A stretch of 64,000 nucleotides of DNA. Source: Henricia sp. BOLD:AAB3569 (taxonomy: Eukaryota > Echinodermata > Asteroidea > Spinulosida > Echinasteridae). Positions within the stretch are counted from its first letter, which is position 1. Every line of letters begins with the position of its first letter. The notes beneath the pieces were generated by a model, which was not told the DNA's origin, searched no databases, and saw only the letters and a program-made list of their open reading frames with translations. Of this stretch, positions 42,789-54,112 are shown in pieces. A program made the translations under genes and the position numbers. The stretch is taken from NCBI GenBank assembly GCA_037783545.1, contig JBBELK010000008.1:139001-203000 (forward strand). The letters are read 5' to 3'.

Positions 42789-42818
42789 ATGATTGTCTGG
42801 TACTATGTTGGGGCTTAT

Positions 42819-43466
42819 TTATACTTTGGGTACATAAACAACAGGAAATTCTTCATCGAAGATACTAGTTCGAAGTCTCATTTCGTCGGGCGTTGTTGGT
42901 TTCAGGTCCACAAATAGATAACCGTATGGTTTGGTTGTAGCGTCTCTGTAGGCTTCTATCAGAAACTTGGTTTTTGTGGGATACATCTGTCTTGCTAGGT
43001 GTGTTATTTGCGAAGCATCGCGGGGATTTTTAAACAGTATAAGAAAATGAACGTTCAGACTAATGGTTTGCATTTCCTTCCCTTTGTAAAATAGATTTTG
43101 CAAAATTAGGATAACCGACAGGTTCCTGTGATGACAACCCTTGGTAAAAAGTTCAGCGACTTTGTTATTATTACCGGATTCCGACATAAGATCATCGATT
43201 ACAACCAAGTTTCTTCGTGTTCGATCCAAGGTTTTAAGTAAATCATCTGGAAACCCTTCGACAAATTGTATTTCAGGCACCAAGCTACCCAAATAATCGT
43301 AAACATGTTTGTACTCGCCGTAACACCAAATTATATTATTTGGAACTGGTTCAATTAAACTATCATGAGATGGAAGCAAAAGTTGTTTGACAAACTGAGT
43401 TTTCCCCAATCCCGTCGGTCCGGCTATTACGCAGGTAAAAGGATGTTTTAGTTTCACGTCCATCAC
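42819..43466 (-). CDS. DNA-packaging ATPase (FtsK/A32-like)
   Basis: An intact 215-codon ORF. The Walker A motif GPTGLGKT is at residues 16-23, Walker B is VVIDD at 88-92, and a sensor-like LQNLF is at about 122-126. Length is close to that of other Polinton-like packaging ATPases (200-250). The protein would pump DNA into the particle. It is followed 30 bases later by the pX-like gene. All key residues are intact, in contrast to the broken polymerase and integrase beside it. Confidence 0.8.
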   Translation of the reverse strand: MMDVKLKHPFTCVIAGPTGLGKTQFVKQLLLPSHDSLIEPVPNNIIWCYGEYKHVYDYLGSLVPEIQFVEGFPDDLLKTLDRTRRNLVVIDDLMSESGNNNKVAELFTKGCHHRNLSVILILQNLFYKGKEMQTISLNVHFLILFKNPRDASQITHLARQMYPTKTKFLIEAYRDATTKPYGYLFVDLKPTTPDEMRLRTSIFDEEFPVVYVPKV

Positions 43467-44677
43467 AACAAATGAAAAGAAATAATCAATGACAAAGTCT
43501 TATATGTAAGGATCTCCTCTTTATCCCGGTTTTTTTTTTGTTCTCTTCTTTTTTCTTTTAGACATTTTTCTTTTAAATACATTCATTGAAAGTAGTATCG
43601 TTTTAAAAGAATAATAAATAATACCGTTAAAAAAACAAACAAGTTTTTTCACATCATACAAACAACTTTATGATAAGATTAAATTAATCGTTGGTTGTAC
43701 TATATTTACAATTCCGGAACAAACTTTAGGAACATCTATTTAAGAACCTGTTACACTTTTCAACATCATAGACAAAATTAACACTTGTTTCAAAACAAAA
43801 TTACATTAAAAATATTAAAAGTCTTTGATCTCATTATCCTGACAAAAGAAAAAATCATCACTTGTTATAATGTATACATTCAAAATTACAATTTCTCCAA
43901 ATTTCATTTCAAACAAACCACGTGATTAAAAAACACTTGTTACAATGTGTACACATTCAAAGTTACAATTTCTCCAAGTTATATTTCTAACAAACCACGT
44001 GATTAAAAACAAATTAAAAAAAATAATGAAGGAACACTTGTTACAATGTTTACACATTCAAAGTTACAATTTTTCAAAATTACATTTCAAACAAATTCAA
44101 TTGGTATACAACCCGAAATGCACGCATGTTAACACTAACACTTTGTTGAAATGAAGAAACTAAGTTCAATAATACTTTACAATATTTACATAAAAAACGA
44201 AATACATTTATATTAAATACCCAGTTTTTGTTTGTTTGGTTTGTTTGTTTTTGTTTGTTTGTTTTTGGATTGACCCAAAATTTAATTTATAAGAAAACAA
44301 TCTGTAATTAAAATGTTGCTAAATCGGTGTGGTGAAAAATAATCTATAAAATGGTACACTGGGTCTTTAATAAAAAATAATTGTTATTCAAACAAATGTG
44401 ACATATTGAAAAACAATCTTTGTAAATTTTCAAAACAACAATTTTGTTTATAATACAATATTTACAACATAAACAACGTTATAAGCGCTTCCATATTTTA
44501 AAGAGAAATTTTCGTCAATCACCAGAAGCCAAGTAAAGGTATGTCGTTCAAAGATGTTGGCTATTTTATATTGATCCAAGTAATTTCCAACTCATTGAAA
44601 TGGATTTTAATTGTATCTAATCACAAACATGATCACAAACAACGCCTGGGGTACGGTTCAACACTGCTTAAACATTC
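43467..44677. other. AT-rich gap between polymerase and ATPase genes
   Basis: No gene seen. The gap holds three tandem AT-rich repeats (separate entry), a (TTTG)n stretch at about 44222-44270 and many poly-A/T runs. It may contain promoters or a replication-related region of the element. Confidence 0.5.
43859..44105. repeat. Three AT-rich tandem repeats
   Basis: The phrase CACTTGTTA(C/T)AATGT begins at about 43858, 43933 and 44033. Each is followed by TACACATTCAAAGTTACAAT-type sequence, TTTC-rich DNA and CAAACAAACCACGTGATTAA (first two copies). Periods are about 75 and 100 bases. Confidence 0.65.
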
Positions 44678-47123
44678 TTACAAGTCTAAGTATGTTGTTG
44701 TTATGCCATCCTCTGCAACTTTTCGTTTGGGGTACAAATACGTAAAGGCAGTCTTCAACTGTTGCATTTCACCATGTTTTAATCTGAAACCTCGGTTAAT
44801 ACCCTGACCTGCTGTTTGAGTTTGTAAAACAGACATATATTAATCCTTAGTGATGTCGTTCCCACGCTTGTTCAGACCTTTGCAGCTGATTTTGTCTTGT
44901 TTCCCAAAACAATAATATGTTTTGCTACACAAGGCAATCACCCCATCCCCCTCCCATTCTACTTTGAACAAACCCGGTGTTCTCTTGTCGAATGCGCGAT
45001 TTTCGTCTGTATCGTCACGAGGGAACCATTTTGATTGTTCTGCTTTGTACTCGGCTTTCATGTTCTCCTTGATTACGCTATCCCAATCGTTTCCACTTAT
45101 CGCGAGATAAGCAGAATCAGTATCCATTTCAATTAGTTGGAAATTATTTGGATGAATGAACTTTACCAAGAAGTCGAAGTAAAACTGCAACATCCGTAAT
45201 TTTGCATATTGATACACAAAGTACCCAATTTGAAGAGGAAGATTTGAGAGACAGAGTTTTCTTGCTCATTTCTACTTCGTATAAATGACCATCAATCAAT
45301 GTATTTAGGGACCGGAAGTTTGGATGGTTGATTAATTTAGCTGTTTCTTCGTTAGAACAACATACCTTTACTTTACGGTGTCTCTCCTGATTGGTGACAG
45401 TCTTCCCATAAGCCGAGTTTCCTAGAAGTTTCATGGTATCATCAGCGATGATTGACTTAGAAGGATCGACGTCACCCTGTCTCCGTGCGTCACTCACAGC
45501 ATTCCCAAATGCCTCGAAGCATGGTGATTCTGCGTACTGCACGATCTGGTAGATACAAGTCACTCGAAGGCCGTGTTCAAGGTACCACCGAAGAAGTGGG
45601 GTTGCCAGCAGAATCTTAGTCCCAAACATGCTGCTGATGAGACTGCGGCGTGGAGTTTTCATGAGGCCTTCGCGTTCAGCATACGATCGCATGTGCTCAC
45701 CGATGTCCTCCTTCCGGATATCTGTATTCTTGAAGATAGGAGGCATTTCCGCGAATGTTTCTTTGAGCTCGTCCGGCACGTGAATGTCGCATTCGACCAT
45801 CCCGAACAGTGACCCATCCGTTACCCCGTCAATTATCTCTTGATGCGTCATCGTCCTCTTGTTGTGATGTGGTAGTTTAGTCGAGTTCACAAATGCAGCG
45901 ATGTCCGGTCGAGATGACTTGAGCCGATCCCACTCACACTCCCAAAGTTCCTCAACGTTGTAGCCCTGCTGCCGAATATAGTTGGTGATTTCATCCGTCT
46001 TTCGCTTGATTTCCGCCCGAGGAAGATTTTTCGTCGTGTTGAAGTCGTGGGGGTTTAAGTGACATCGGTGCCCGTGCCAGTAGCATCCTTGGAACTGGTA
46101 CACGGTGTTAGTTTGGTTACAGTATCCGTCCACGGGGATCCGGCGCTGTCCAACACGTTTTTCTCCCTTGTTTAATTGATGCTGGATGAATCTTCCTTGG
46201 TCGTGTGCCACCCAATCCAACCATTCGGCTGCTTTCACGCTGTATTTGTGACTCGGGGTTGGCTTGAAGTCATCTTCTTCATTTCTACGGACGAATGTTC
46301 AAACTGGCATCGGCTCCATGAGAGACCAAAGATACAAGGCATTAGCATCAAACCCGATGACGTTCTGGCACTGGTTAGGTCCTCCCCGTATGAGGGTTTT
46401 CCCTTTCTCGTGGTAGCGATGGAACACTATTGAAAGACCGCCGACGATGTTCTTCCTGATCAAGTCGTACAGGTCTTTGTTTGCGTTATCAATAAGAGAG
46501 AACGCCACGTTCTTTGGTAGTGTGTGAAACAGATACTGGAGCGAAAGTCCCGGCACGGATATGGCTGATTTTAACATGTCAAGTTTTCGATCTTTGTAGA
46601 AAGAAAACATCTTCTCAAGGGCGTCAAGGAAAGGCACAACATCCAAGTTATTGTACCATACAAGGAAGTCTCTTATGGTCATCATTCCATTCTCTCTCCA
46701 GACTCTTTCACAGTATTTGTATTCGTCCTCAGAAATGTTTTGGTTTTTTAGTTTACTGAAGAAGGCATCGTGTGGGGGTAATTCGGCGTATTCAAGTTTC
46801 TCGAGAGAGTCCATCCATTCATAGGGGAAGAAACCTTTGGTATGGGGGCAGTCGTACGCTTTCAGAAATTTGTCGTAGGAATAGCCAGGGGCAAGATAAT
46901 TTAAAATATCAAGAAATTTCAGCATTTTTGTTTTTATGGTCATGTATGAGCCACCTCGCTTAATTATCAACTTGATCGGATCCGACCTTTGCAATTCACT
47001 ATACAAATATTTCTTGATAATGTTCAAGTCGTATTTACCAGAGTTGAAACCAACAACTGGCAGCTCTTGCAGATATTCTTCAAGTTCATCTTTGAGTTTC
47101 TCGGCTGGAACTTTCTTTGTGTT

Positions 47124-47225
47124 GGTGTCGTTGTTTTGGGCGGAGTCGTTGTTTTGGGTGGAGTCGTTGTTTTGGGCGGAGTCGTTGTTTTGGGCGGAGT
47201 CGTTGTTTTGGGCGGTGTCGTTGTT
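47124..47225 (-). repeat. 18-bp coding repeats in the polymerase exonuclease domain
   Basis: About six copies of an 18-base unit encode NND(S/T)(A/T)Q in a row between exonuclease motifs I and II. Length change keeps the frame. Confidence 0.85.
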
Positions 47226-48859
47226 TAGTGCGTCTTGTTCCACTTCTTCTTTTTGACGGGTGATGAGATTGTCGATGTCTTCAAACAGTTCGTGAAATTT
47301 ATCAGTCATCAGGGTACAGGCGGTCTGACAGATATGGTGAAGATAGTTGACCATTTCAGCCACAACTCTACTGGAATCTCTCTCCGAAACAAAGCACTTT
47401 GGTTGTTCGAAGTCCGGAACGTTGCTGGCCACGCTAACACTTAACAGTTCATGACGGTTTTCCCACTTTAGTTTTCTTTCTTGGATGTCGTCTTGAGGAA
47501 TTTGATCGAAATAACATTCGTAGTCGAAGGTGGCTCTATACGGAAAGTACTTCAGTTCGTCGTCCACTTCGAGCCCCTGCTCCTCCAACTTATCAAAAAT
47601 ATTCATCGGTAAATGATAGACCCCTCACGGAAACTTGCGCTTGACGTTTGCATCACACCTAGGAATGTGACGCTGAAGGTTGAATGCCCTGCTGAAAACA
47701 GTTCTACATTTGGTGCACTCGTAATTTCTACTATACTTCTTGGTATCTGAGATGAAGGAGAAGTGTTGGCCATATAAATTCAGATACATGGTTGTGGAAA
47801 ACTTACAAGGAGGTTGCCTGACTAACTGCACTTTTGTTTCTGGGACTTGGTCGACTTCGCGGTTTTGGTCATCTGGTATAAGCCGGTAAACTTGAATATT
47901 GATTTCGAACAAAAGCTCCGCTTTGCTTAGGTCCTCGAGCGTAATGCCTTTGTCGAGTTGCTTTCCAGTAGCGCGATGGAACCTATTTGCAAGAGAGAGT
48001 GTGGGTCTCTCGAGAGACCTGACATCCGCGCCTTGATGAAGGGATAAACATCTAAAAAAGCATAGATTGTCATTATAACGACCCCCGTGATGGGCATTGT
48101 GGGTGAGGCTCGTAACGCCTTGGTTGTTCGTGACATAGTCGGGTAAGTTTTCTGGGGCACCTATGTAAAAGTCAGCCATTTTGTTCACATACACTGCGAT
48201 GTTGGTGACCGACACAATGGTCCACTTTGTGTCTGGGCGTTGTTTTCTCAGAAATTCCAAAATGTCTTCTTCTTCTACTACGTTGATCAGGTGATCGAGA
48301 TCTTCCCGGTTGGCGATTGTGTGTGGGGTAGTCAGGAATTGGGTATTGTTGTTGCTTGGGTGAAAGTATCTCAACTCGCCGGTTTCAATGTGACGGATGA
48401 CGAACCCAAAGGCAATTGTGAACTTTGCGCGACACGTTAACCGGCTGAAGATACACTCCAAAATGTTTCTTACGCTGACGTCATGGTGCACCATTCGGAA
48501 GTTGTAGTTGTCTTGGATATTCCGACCAGTACGATGGTGAGAGCGAATGTTGCTCCAGTTTTGTCGGATGATTTGAGTGAGTTCATCTTCTTTGTCGTCT
48601 GGCTCTGGAAATTGTTCTGGATCTTCTTGCATCGGGTTGTCTGACTCACTACGCAGATCGGACTCGTTGTTGCGGTGATACTTATTAAAATGTCTATACA
48701 GCGAATCGGGACGAGAAAAGACTACACCGCATTCAAGGCATCGGTGTGTTTCGTCTTCATCTTCAGACTGTGGTGGGTGAGAGGTTTCTTCGCTTGGTTG
48801 TTGGCGGTCGGAAGAAGACTGATGGCTACGTCCTGGCTGGTCCTCGGATGATGGGTCAG

Positions 48860-49400
48860 GAATGGTGTTGGTGTTGGCGGGTTGTTTGTCAATGGGCGTG
48901 GTAGCATGGCGTCGACCCTTTGGAGGGATATTGTGGGGTCGTTTCTTGGGTTGAGGGTCGCCGAAATTGGTGTTTTCTCTCTTGCGTTGTTGTTGGCGGT
49001 CGGAAGAAGACCGAGGATTACCGCCTGGCTGGTCCTCGGATGAAGCGTTGGGAATGGTGCTGGTGTTGGAGGGTCGTTCGTCGATGGGTGGGGCAGCATG
49101 GCGTCGACCCTTTGGTGGAATATTGTGAGGTCGTTTCTTGGGTTGAGGGGTGCCGAAATTGGTGTTTTCTCTTTTGCGTGGTGGTTGGTTGTTGGGAGAA
49201 GGCCAATGGCTACATCCGGGCTGGTCCTCGGATGAAGCGTTAGGGATGATGCTGGCGTTGGAGGATCGTTCGTCGATGGGTGGGGCAGCATGGCGTTTAC
49301 CCTTTGGTGGAATATTGTGAGGTCGTTTCTTGGGTTGAGGGATCGTGTCGACATTGTCATTTTGTTTCGTGCGTGGTTGTTGCTTGTTGGGAGGAGCCCA
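48860..49400 (-). repeat. Three 192-bp coding repeats in the zinc-finger part
   Basis: Units of 64 codons, marked by KKRPHNIPPKG and SSEDQPG, recur with markers near 48921, 49113 and 49305. They form a basic, proline-rich linker between finger groups. Confidence 0.8.
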
Positions 49401-49740
49401 ATTGCTGCAACCGAGCTGGGTATCGTTGGGATGGGTACTAACTGCAGGACGTATCTTGGGTCGGGTTGAAGCATGGGAATTGTTGGCGTTGGGTTGATCG
49501 GTATGTTTCTCAAGGACGTGGCGCTGCATATTGTCTTTGCGTTTATATATCGCACCACAGGTTGCGCAAGAAAACCCCTTCACGATGGAGTGAGTGGTTT
49601 GGTGGCGGTGTAGTGTGTCGCTGCGTGCAAAGGTCTTTGCACAAGTGAAACATTCATGTTTCATATCCTTCTCCTCATCAGAAGGTTTGAACTTCTTCAC
49701 AACCTCTTCCTCTCTAGGTTGTTCAGGATCCTTAAATAGA

Positions 49741-50700
49741 AAACAAAAAACGTTTTCTTTTACTGAAAATCTGTGTCTTGGTGGAAATTTAATGGGAACA
49801 TATTAACCCTACGTGTAGCGTTGTCCAGTTCCAACCAAGCGAATGAGGCAACTATCAGTAACATTTCCGAATAATGGGTGTTTAGTGCTTTATGACGTCA
49901 TTGCTAGTAACAGACAAGTCTATACACGAAAATAACAATCACCAATTCATAGCGGTATCACACAACAAATGGAAATGACAAAAGTTACGTTTTGGAATTG
50001 TGTTTTTATCATAAAATCCGCAATGTTTTTGTCTTCAGAAATGAGTTTTATCATCAGTATTATTCTTTGATTTATAAAAAAAAGCTGTTTTAGAACATTG
50101 TTTTATGGTGTTCTAACGAGATACTGTGCAAAGGTAACTGAACAATGTCTACAGAGAATACGCAGTCTAGTGTATCGTTTATGACTTTGTTGTGGAGCGG
50201 GACAAGTCCATACACGAATACAGACAAAACATAACGTAGATAAAACGTCAACTTACCTAGACTTGGTTCCAAGTCCGAGATCCTGTTTTGTTTTCCGTTT
50301 CCGATTTTTGAAATGTATGGACAGGGAACTAGTCTATTTCGGTTCAGAATCTCGGACTTGGGAATACTGCACGCCTGTTGTACACGGTCTATGGGAATTG
50401 GGTCCAAAACTGGACGTAACGATTTGATTGGTTGAAATCGCTGGAAGCCCTCTGTGTTGTGCATATTCATTAACAATCTTGTAGAGGATGTATTTTTGCG
50501 AGTCGTGTCGTCTGCTGGTACATGGTCGTGTCGGATTGTTTTACAAACCTGTTGTAAATTATCTACAAAATTCTGACATATCGGTTGAGAATTTACTGAC
50601 ATTCGCATATGGTTGAGATGGTGAAAGCATCTGGGGGCACATGACATGTGAATTGTATCTTCAACAGGTAATCACTTAAAATTAGAAAAGATTACCATAC
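49741..50700. other. Region upstream of the polymerase gene
   Basis: A minus-strand ORF (50090-50647, 185 codons, MSCAPRCFHHLNHMRMSVNS) covers part of it, but its middle is a dispersed 98-bp repeat and it has no recognised family; it could contain an upstream exon (AGGTAAGT on the minus strand near 50254-50261). No terminal repeat of the Polinton-like element was found here. Confidence 0.3.
50267..50364. repeat. 98-bp dispersed MITE, copy 1
   Basis: TTCCAAGTCCGAGATCCTG at the left and its near inverse at the right. A second copy lies in the opposite orientation at 61708-61805, and similarity extends about 10 bases past both ends. Confidence 0.6.
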
Positions 50701-50719
50701 GCGGACAGTGCCCGCACTA

Positions 50720-50836
50720 GTCCAGATTCTGGACTATATTATTGCGATATTGGATAGTAGCGCGGCCGACTATAGAGGGCGCAATATCGACATAATTTGG
50801 ATAGCGCATAATATAGTCCAGAACTTAACCTCAAAT
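50720..50836. repeat. 117-bp dispersed MITE, copy 1
   Basis: Ends contain TTCTGGACTATATTAT and its inverse (ATAATATAGTCCAGAA); the centre is GC-rich (CGCGGCCGACTATAGAGGGC). The same sequence, inverted, is at 59471-59588. Confidence 0.65.
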
Positions 50837-51185
50837 TCCCCGCTGGGGTCAAAGGTCAATCGAGCTCATAAATATTCATTCACGTCGCGGTGTTCGATAC
50901 CGCGATATCGATATCTGCAGCGCAGCATGCATGTACGTGTGCGCAAACTGCATACGAGTACTGTACTGTACACATAGCGCGTATTGCATGCAGTGTGTAT
51001 GATATGTGACTCAGCTCATGCAGCGAGAATAGAGATAGCTAGCACGAACGTTTTAATAGCTAGGTCACTTTGTGGGTGGGGCGTAGGTATGGGGCGCCGT
51101 TCGTCAACTAATTATTTAGGCGAATTATAGCATGTTTTTTCCATGGTTTATCTTAATTCTGTGTAAATAATGCATTTGTGTCAAA

Positions 51186-52085
51186 GGCCGTTTATGGTTT
51201 ACAAACCATTAAAACTTCGTTTTGTACCGAAACGATTCTTTACAAATCAGGAAATATACTTGTAGCTGTGCAAATTCATTATTTACAAATAATGAAAATG
51301 ACCTCGACGTTCCATACTTTATTAATGAAACCGACGAGTGTACATTTCAATGGTTTACAAACAAGAGAATTGTATCGTTCATAGACAATTCCATGGTTTA
51401 TAAATAATGAATACTGCACATTGCTGCACGTTTTTCTGGTTTACAAATAATACAAAACTATCACTGGTGCGCAATTACATGGTTTATAAACCAAGAAACT
51501 TGCACCAGGGTCTGATTTTCTATGGTTTATAAATAATGAAAATTGGCCGGGTTAGTGGACGTACAATTCCATGGTTTATAAACAATCAAAACTGCGCCGT
51601 TCTAATCAATTTTGTGGATTCTGTGGTTTGTAAACAATTAAAAATAGTCAATAGGCGTGCATTTCGATGGTTTGTAAATAATTGAAAGTGATCGTTGGCT
51701 CACAATTTCATGGTTTATAAATAATGAAAATGAACTAGTTAGCGTTGTCGCAAAATTTCATGGTTTACAAACGGAGAAAATTAAAGCTTTATACACTTGT
51801 CTGTCGTTTGTAAAGGTTGACTATCGATAAAAAAAGAAGTATTATGCACTCGGTACATCTCAAAATACGATCATTGACGAAAAATTGAAGGGTTTGTAAA
51901 TAATGAAAATGAACTAGTTAGTGTGTCGCAAAATTTCATGGTTTACAAACAGAGAAAATTAAAGCTTTATACACTTGTCTGTCGTTTGTAAAGGTTGACT
52001 ATCGATAAAAAAAGAAGTATTATGCACTCGGTACATCTCAAAATACGATCATTGACGAAAAATTGAAGGGTTTGTAAACCATGAA
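51186..52085 (+). repeat. Array of short palindromes, left arm
   Basis: At least 14 cores related to the palindrome ATGGTTTATAAACCAT occur at about 51194, 51278, 51349, 51392, 51436, 51478, 51521, 51570, 51622, 51666, 51709, 51759 and onward, about 40-70 bases apart. They are often followed by AATGAAAAT, and the sequences between them are unrelated. A 172-bp segment (about 51720-51890) is tandemly repeated once more (about 51892-52063). Confidence 0.75.
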
Positions 52086-52914
52086 AAACACGCTTCATAA
52101 ACGTTTATTATAATCCAGTTACGTTGCGAGAGCAATGGGTGCGTTCAATTAGCCATCATCGAGTCATAGGGGTGCTCGTTCAAAGTGTGAACAGTCCGGC
52201 AGACCATGGCAACAAAGGTATTTATGTGTACAGTCATCGAACGCCACGGCACAGCCTTCAGCGCGCGCGCGGGAAATTCCAGGTTCATTACCTGACTAAA
52301 CCTAGCCGCGTATTGGGCCCAAAATCCAGCCGCGGTTTCAGCCGCGGTCTTAAAATCCCAAACGAATGTAGTAAAAGGTGATAAAATCTTATTTTTTATT
52401 ACACGAGTTCTGAGACTCTGGCAATGAAATTGTTAAAATTCTCATAGAAATGTATTTTATTTCACGGTGTTACCTAACTCAGTCATGATTAAATTTTAAA
52501 TGGTAATTTTAATAAATTAATTTTTAATTAATTTTAATTAATGAGGAGTCTCCATTTTCCACCCTAAAAGTGCCGAAAACTTAATACTGCCGACAGAATG
52601 GTCCCTTTAAAAAATGTACACCACATAGTTTGAAAAATTTGCATTTTTATTACATAATCCATTTAATCCGTCCATGGGGCAGATCAAATTTTGGAGGAAG
52701 CCAAATCGGTTCACTAATTAGTGCTTAATTAAAGGGATAATAAGAAGTCTGATTTCCGCTATAAAAGTGCCGAAAACTTAATACTGCTGACAATTTGCAT
52801 TTTTATTACATAATCCGTTTGAAACTATGTGGTGTACATTTTCTTTTAAAGGGACCATTTTAATAATAATAATAATAAAACAGTTCTTATAGAGCGCATC
52901 ACACAGTTGCCTCA

Positions 52915-53436
52915 ATGCGCTTTACACAAAATGTTAATTTGAAATGGGATAAAAATATAGACAGTGTTGTTAAACGGGCCAACAGTAAAATTCATATGCT
53001 TCGGGTTCTTAAGGGTTATGGTTTGCCTCACTGTGATCTTATGACTATATACACAAGTTTTATTAGGTCATTGACTGATTATGCAGTTCCTGTCTGGAAT
53101 GGGGCACTAACAATGCGCCATGTGTCACAGCTTGAAAGAGTGCAAACAAGGGCTTTGAGAGTAATATTGGGTACAGAATATATATCATATAGTTACGCTT
53201 TGTCTCACTGCAATGTTAACACCTTAGAAAGTAGACGAAAATCAATGTGCGTATCCTTTTTAAAAAAATCCCTTCAAACTACATCACAATTTAGAGAGTT
53301 TTTCCCGCCTCATAACAACAGGGTTTTGAGAAATAAACCGACTATCCCTGAAATTCGATGCAGGACTACACGCTTTCAAAATAGCGCACTTCCCTATTTA
53401 ATTCGATTACTCAATCAAGACGATGCAGGTAAATGA
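52915..53436 (+). pseudogene. LINE ORF2 C-terminal fragment
   Basis: 174 open codons with KWDKNIDSVVKRANSKIHML, TDYAVPVWNGALT, QLERVQTRALRVILG and LESRRKSMCVSFL: the region after the catalytic site of a Jockey/RTE-type non-LTR element. The copy is 5' truncated. Its 3' end is probably the (AATG)n tail at about 53806-53831. It lies in the loop of the foldback element. Confidence 0.65.
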
Positions 53437-53854
53437 TTCCTTTTTTGTTTTGACATACTCTCGGTGACTGGGGCAGCAGGCTATGGATTATGTTAAGGAC
53501 GCGGGCTCGTCAGCGGTGCGCTCGCCGGGTTCGTGCCGCGGGGTGAGCGGCTCCGTCTAGCAGGGGCATGGAGCTGCGTATTTCGTGGCACGGGTTTGGC
53601 GCAAGCGCATTGCTGGCGAGCCTCTGCCTTTAAGAAAATGATTGTTAGTGGGTGTAAAATTGTTTTAAATTGTTCTATTTATTTAGTGCAATATGTAGTT
53701 TTAATACGGTAATGTTTGTTGTTTTATTTTAGCTTATTATATTTTGTAAATCCATTGTAATTCAGTTTTAAACTGCGAGGATGGATTTAAATAAACCAAT
53801 AGGCCTAATGAATGAAAATAATGAATGAATGTTAAGTAGATTAATTGTGATGCA

Positions 53855-54112
53855 TTATAAACCAACCCTATCAGAAAATAAGAATTCCTTTAATAAGGAT
53901 TTGAATTCACTCTCGGTTGTAGCAGTCTTGATATGATATGGTAAAGTGTTCCAGAGAGCTGCTGATGCATGTGTGAAAGACCGATGGCCATAAGTGGTGG
54001 TGCGAGTGACTGCATTTGGAGTAAAGATGCTGAACTGGATCGGAGGGTACGTGTTGGCTGATATGCATGAATGAGTTCCCGGAGGTAAGATGGAGCAGAG
54101 CCCTGAATGCAT
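53855..54112 (-). pseudogene. CR1-like LINE 3' fragment
   Basis: The minus-strand frame ends YGHRSFTHASAALWNTLPYH then FKSLLKEFLF, the usual C-terminus of CR1/Rex-type elements. Weaker likeness continues upstream to about 54260, where the right arm starts. Opposite in orientation to the LINE fragment before it. Confidence 0.6.

Larger units (their letters stand above)
44678..49700 (-). pseudogene. polB: Polinton-type family B DNA polymerase with N-terminal zinc fingers
   Basis: One reading frame runs from about 49700 to the TAA at 44678-44680. It is interrupted by in-frame TGA at 47625-47627 and 46299-46301, TAA at 44840-44842, and a one-base shift near 45228. N-terminal part: two C2H2 fingers (residues about 17-66), three 64-residue repeats, another C2H2, a domain with NLCFFRCLSLHQG, and a last C2H2 near residue 665. 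Polymerase part: exonuclease motifs ATFDYE, GFNSGKYDL and YNNLDV, then polymerase motifs A (GFDANALYL), B (KLLGNSAYGKT) and C (MDTDSAY). It belongs to the protein-primed (DNA_pol_B_2) family. No intact full-length product can be made without readthrough. The GTG at 49700 is unlikely to be the true start; an AAG acceptor-like site lies near 49736, so an upstream exon is possible. Confidence 0.8.

Noticed and set aside
44678..49700. Programmed stop-codon readthrough in the polymerase
   Set aside because: Three different stops plus a frameshift and a truncated integrase next door fit plain decay better; left as a question in the findings only.
50090..50647. 185-codon minus-strand gene
   Set aside because: Its middle is a dispersed 98-bp repeat also found at 61.7 kb; no recognisable domain. 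Kept only as a possible upstream exon region.
51186..52085. CRISPR array
   Set aside because: Cores vary in sequence, spacing is irregular, the array is mirrored in an inverted arm with the same spacers, and there are no cas genes; it lies in a eukaryotic transposon.
52124..52381. 85-codon gene duplicated in both arms
   Set aside because: Present in both arms only because the arms are inverted copies; no domain or homologue recognised, and it spans palindromic GC-rich sequence.
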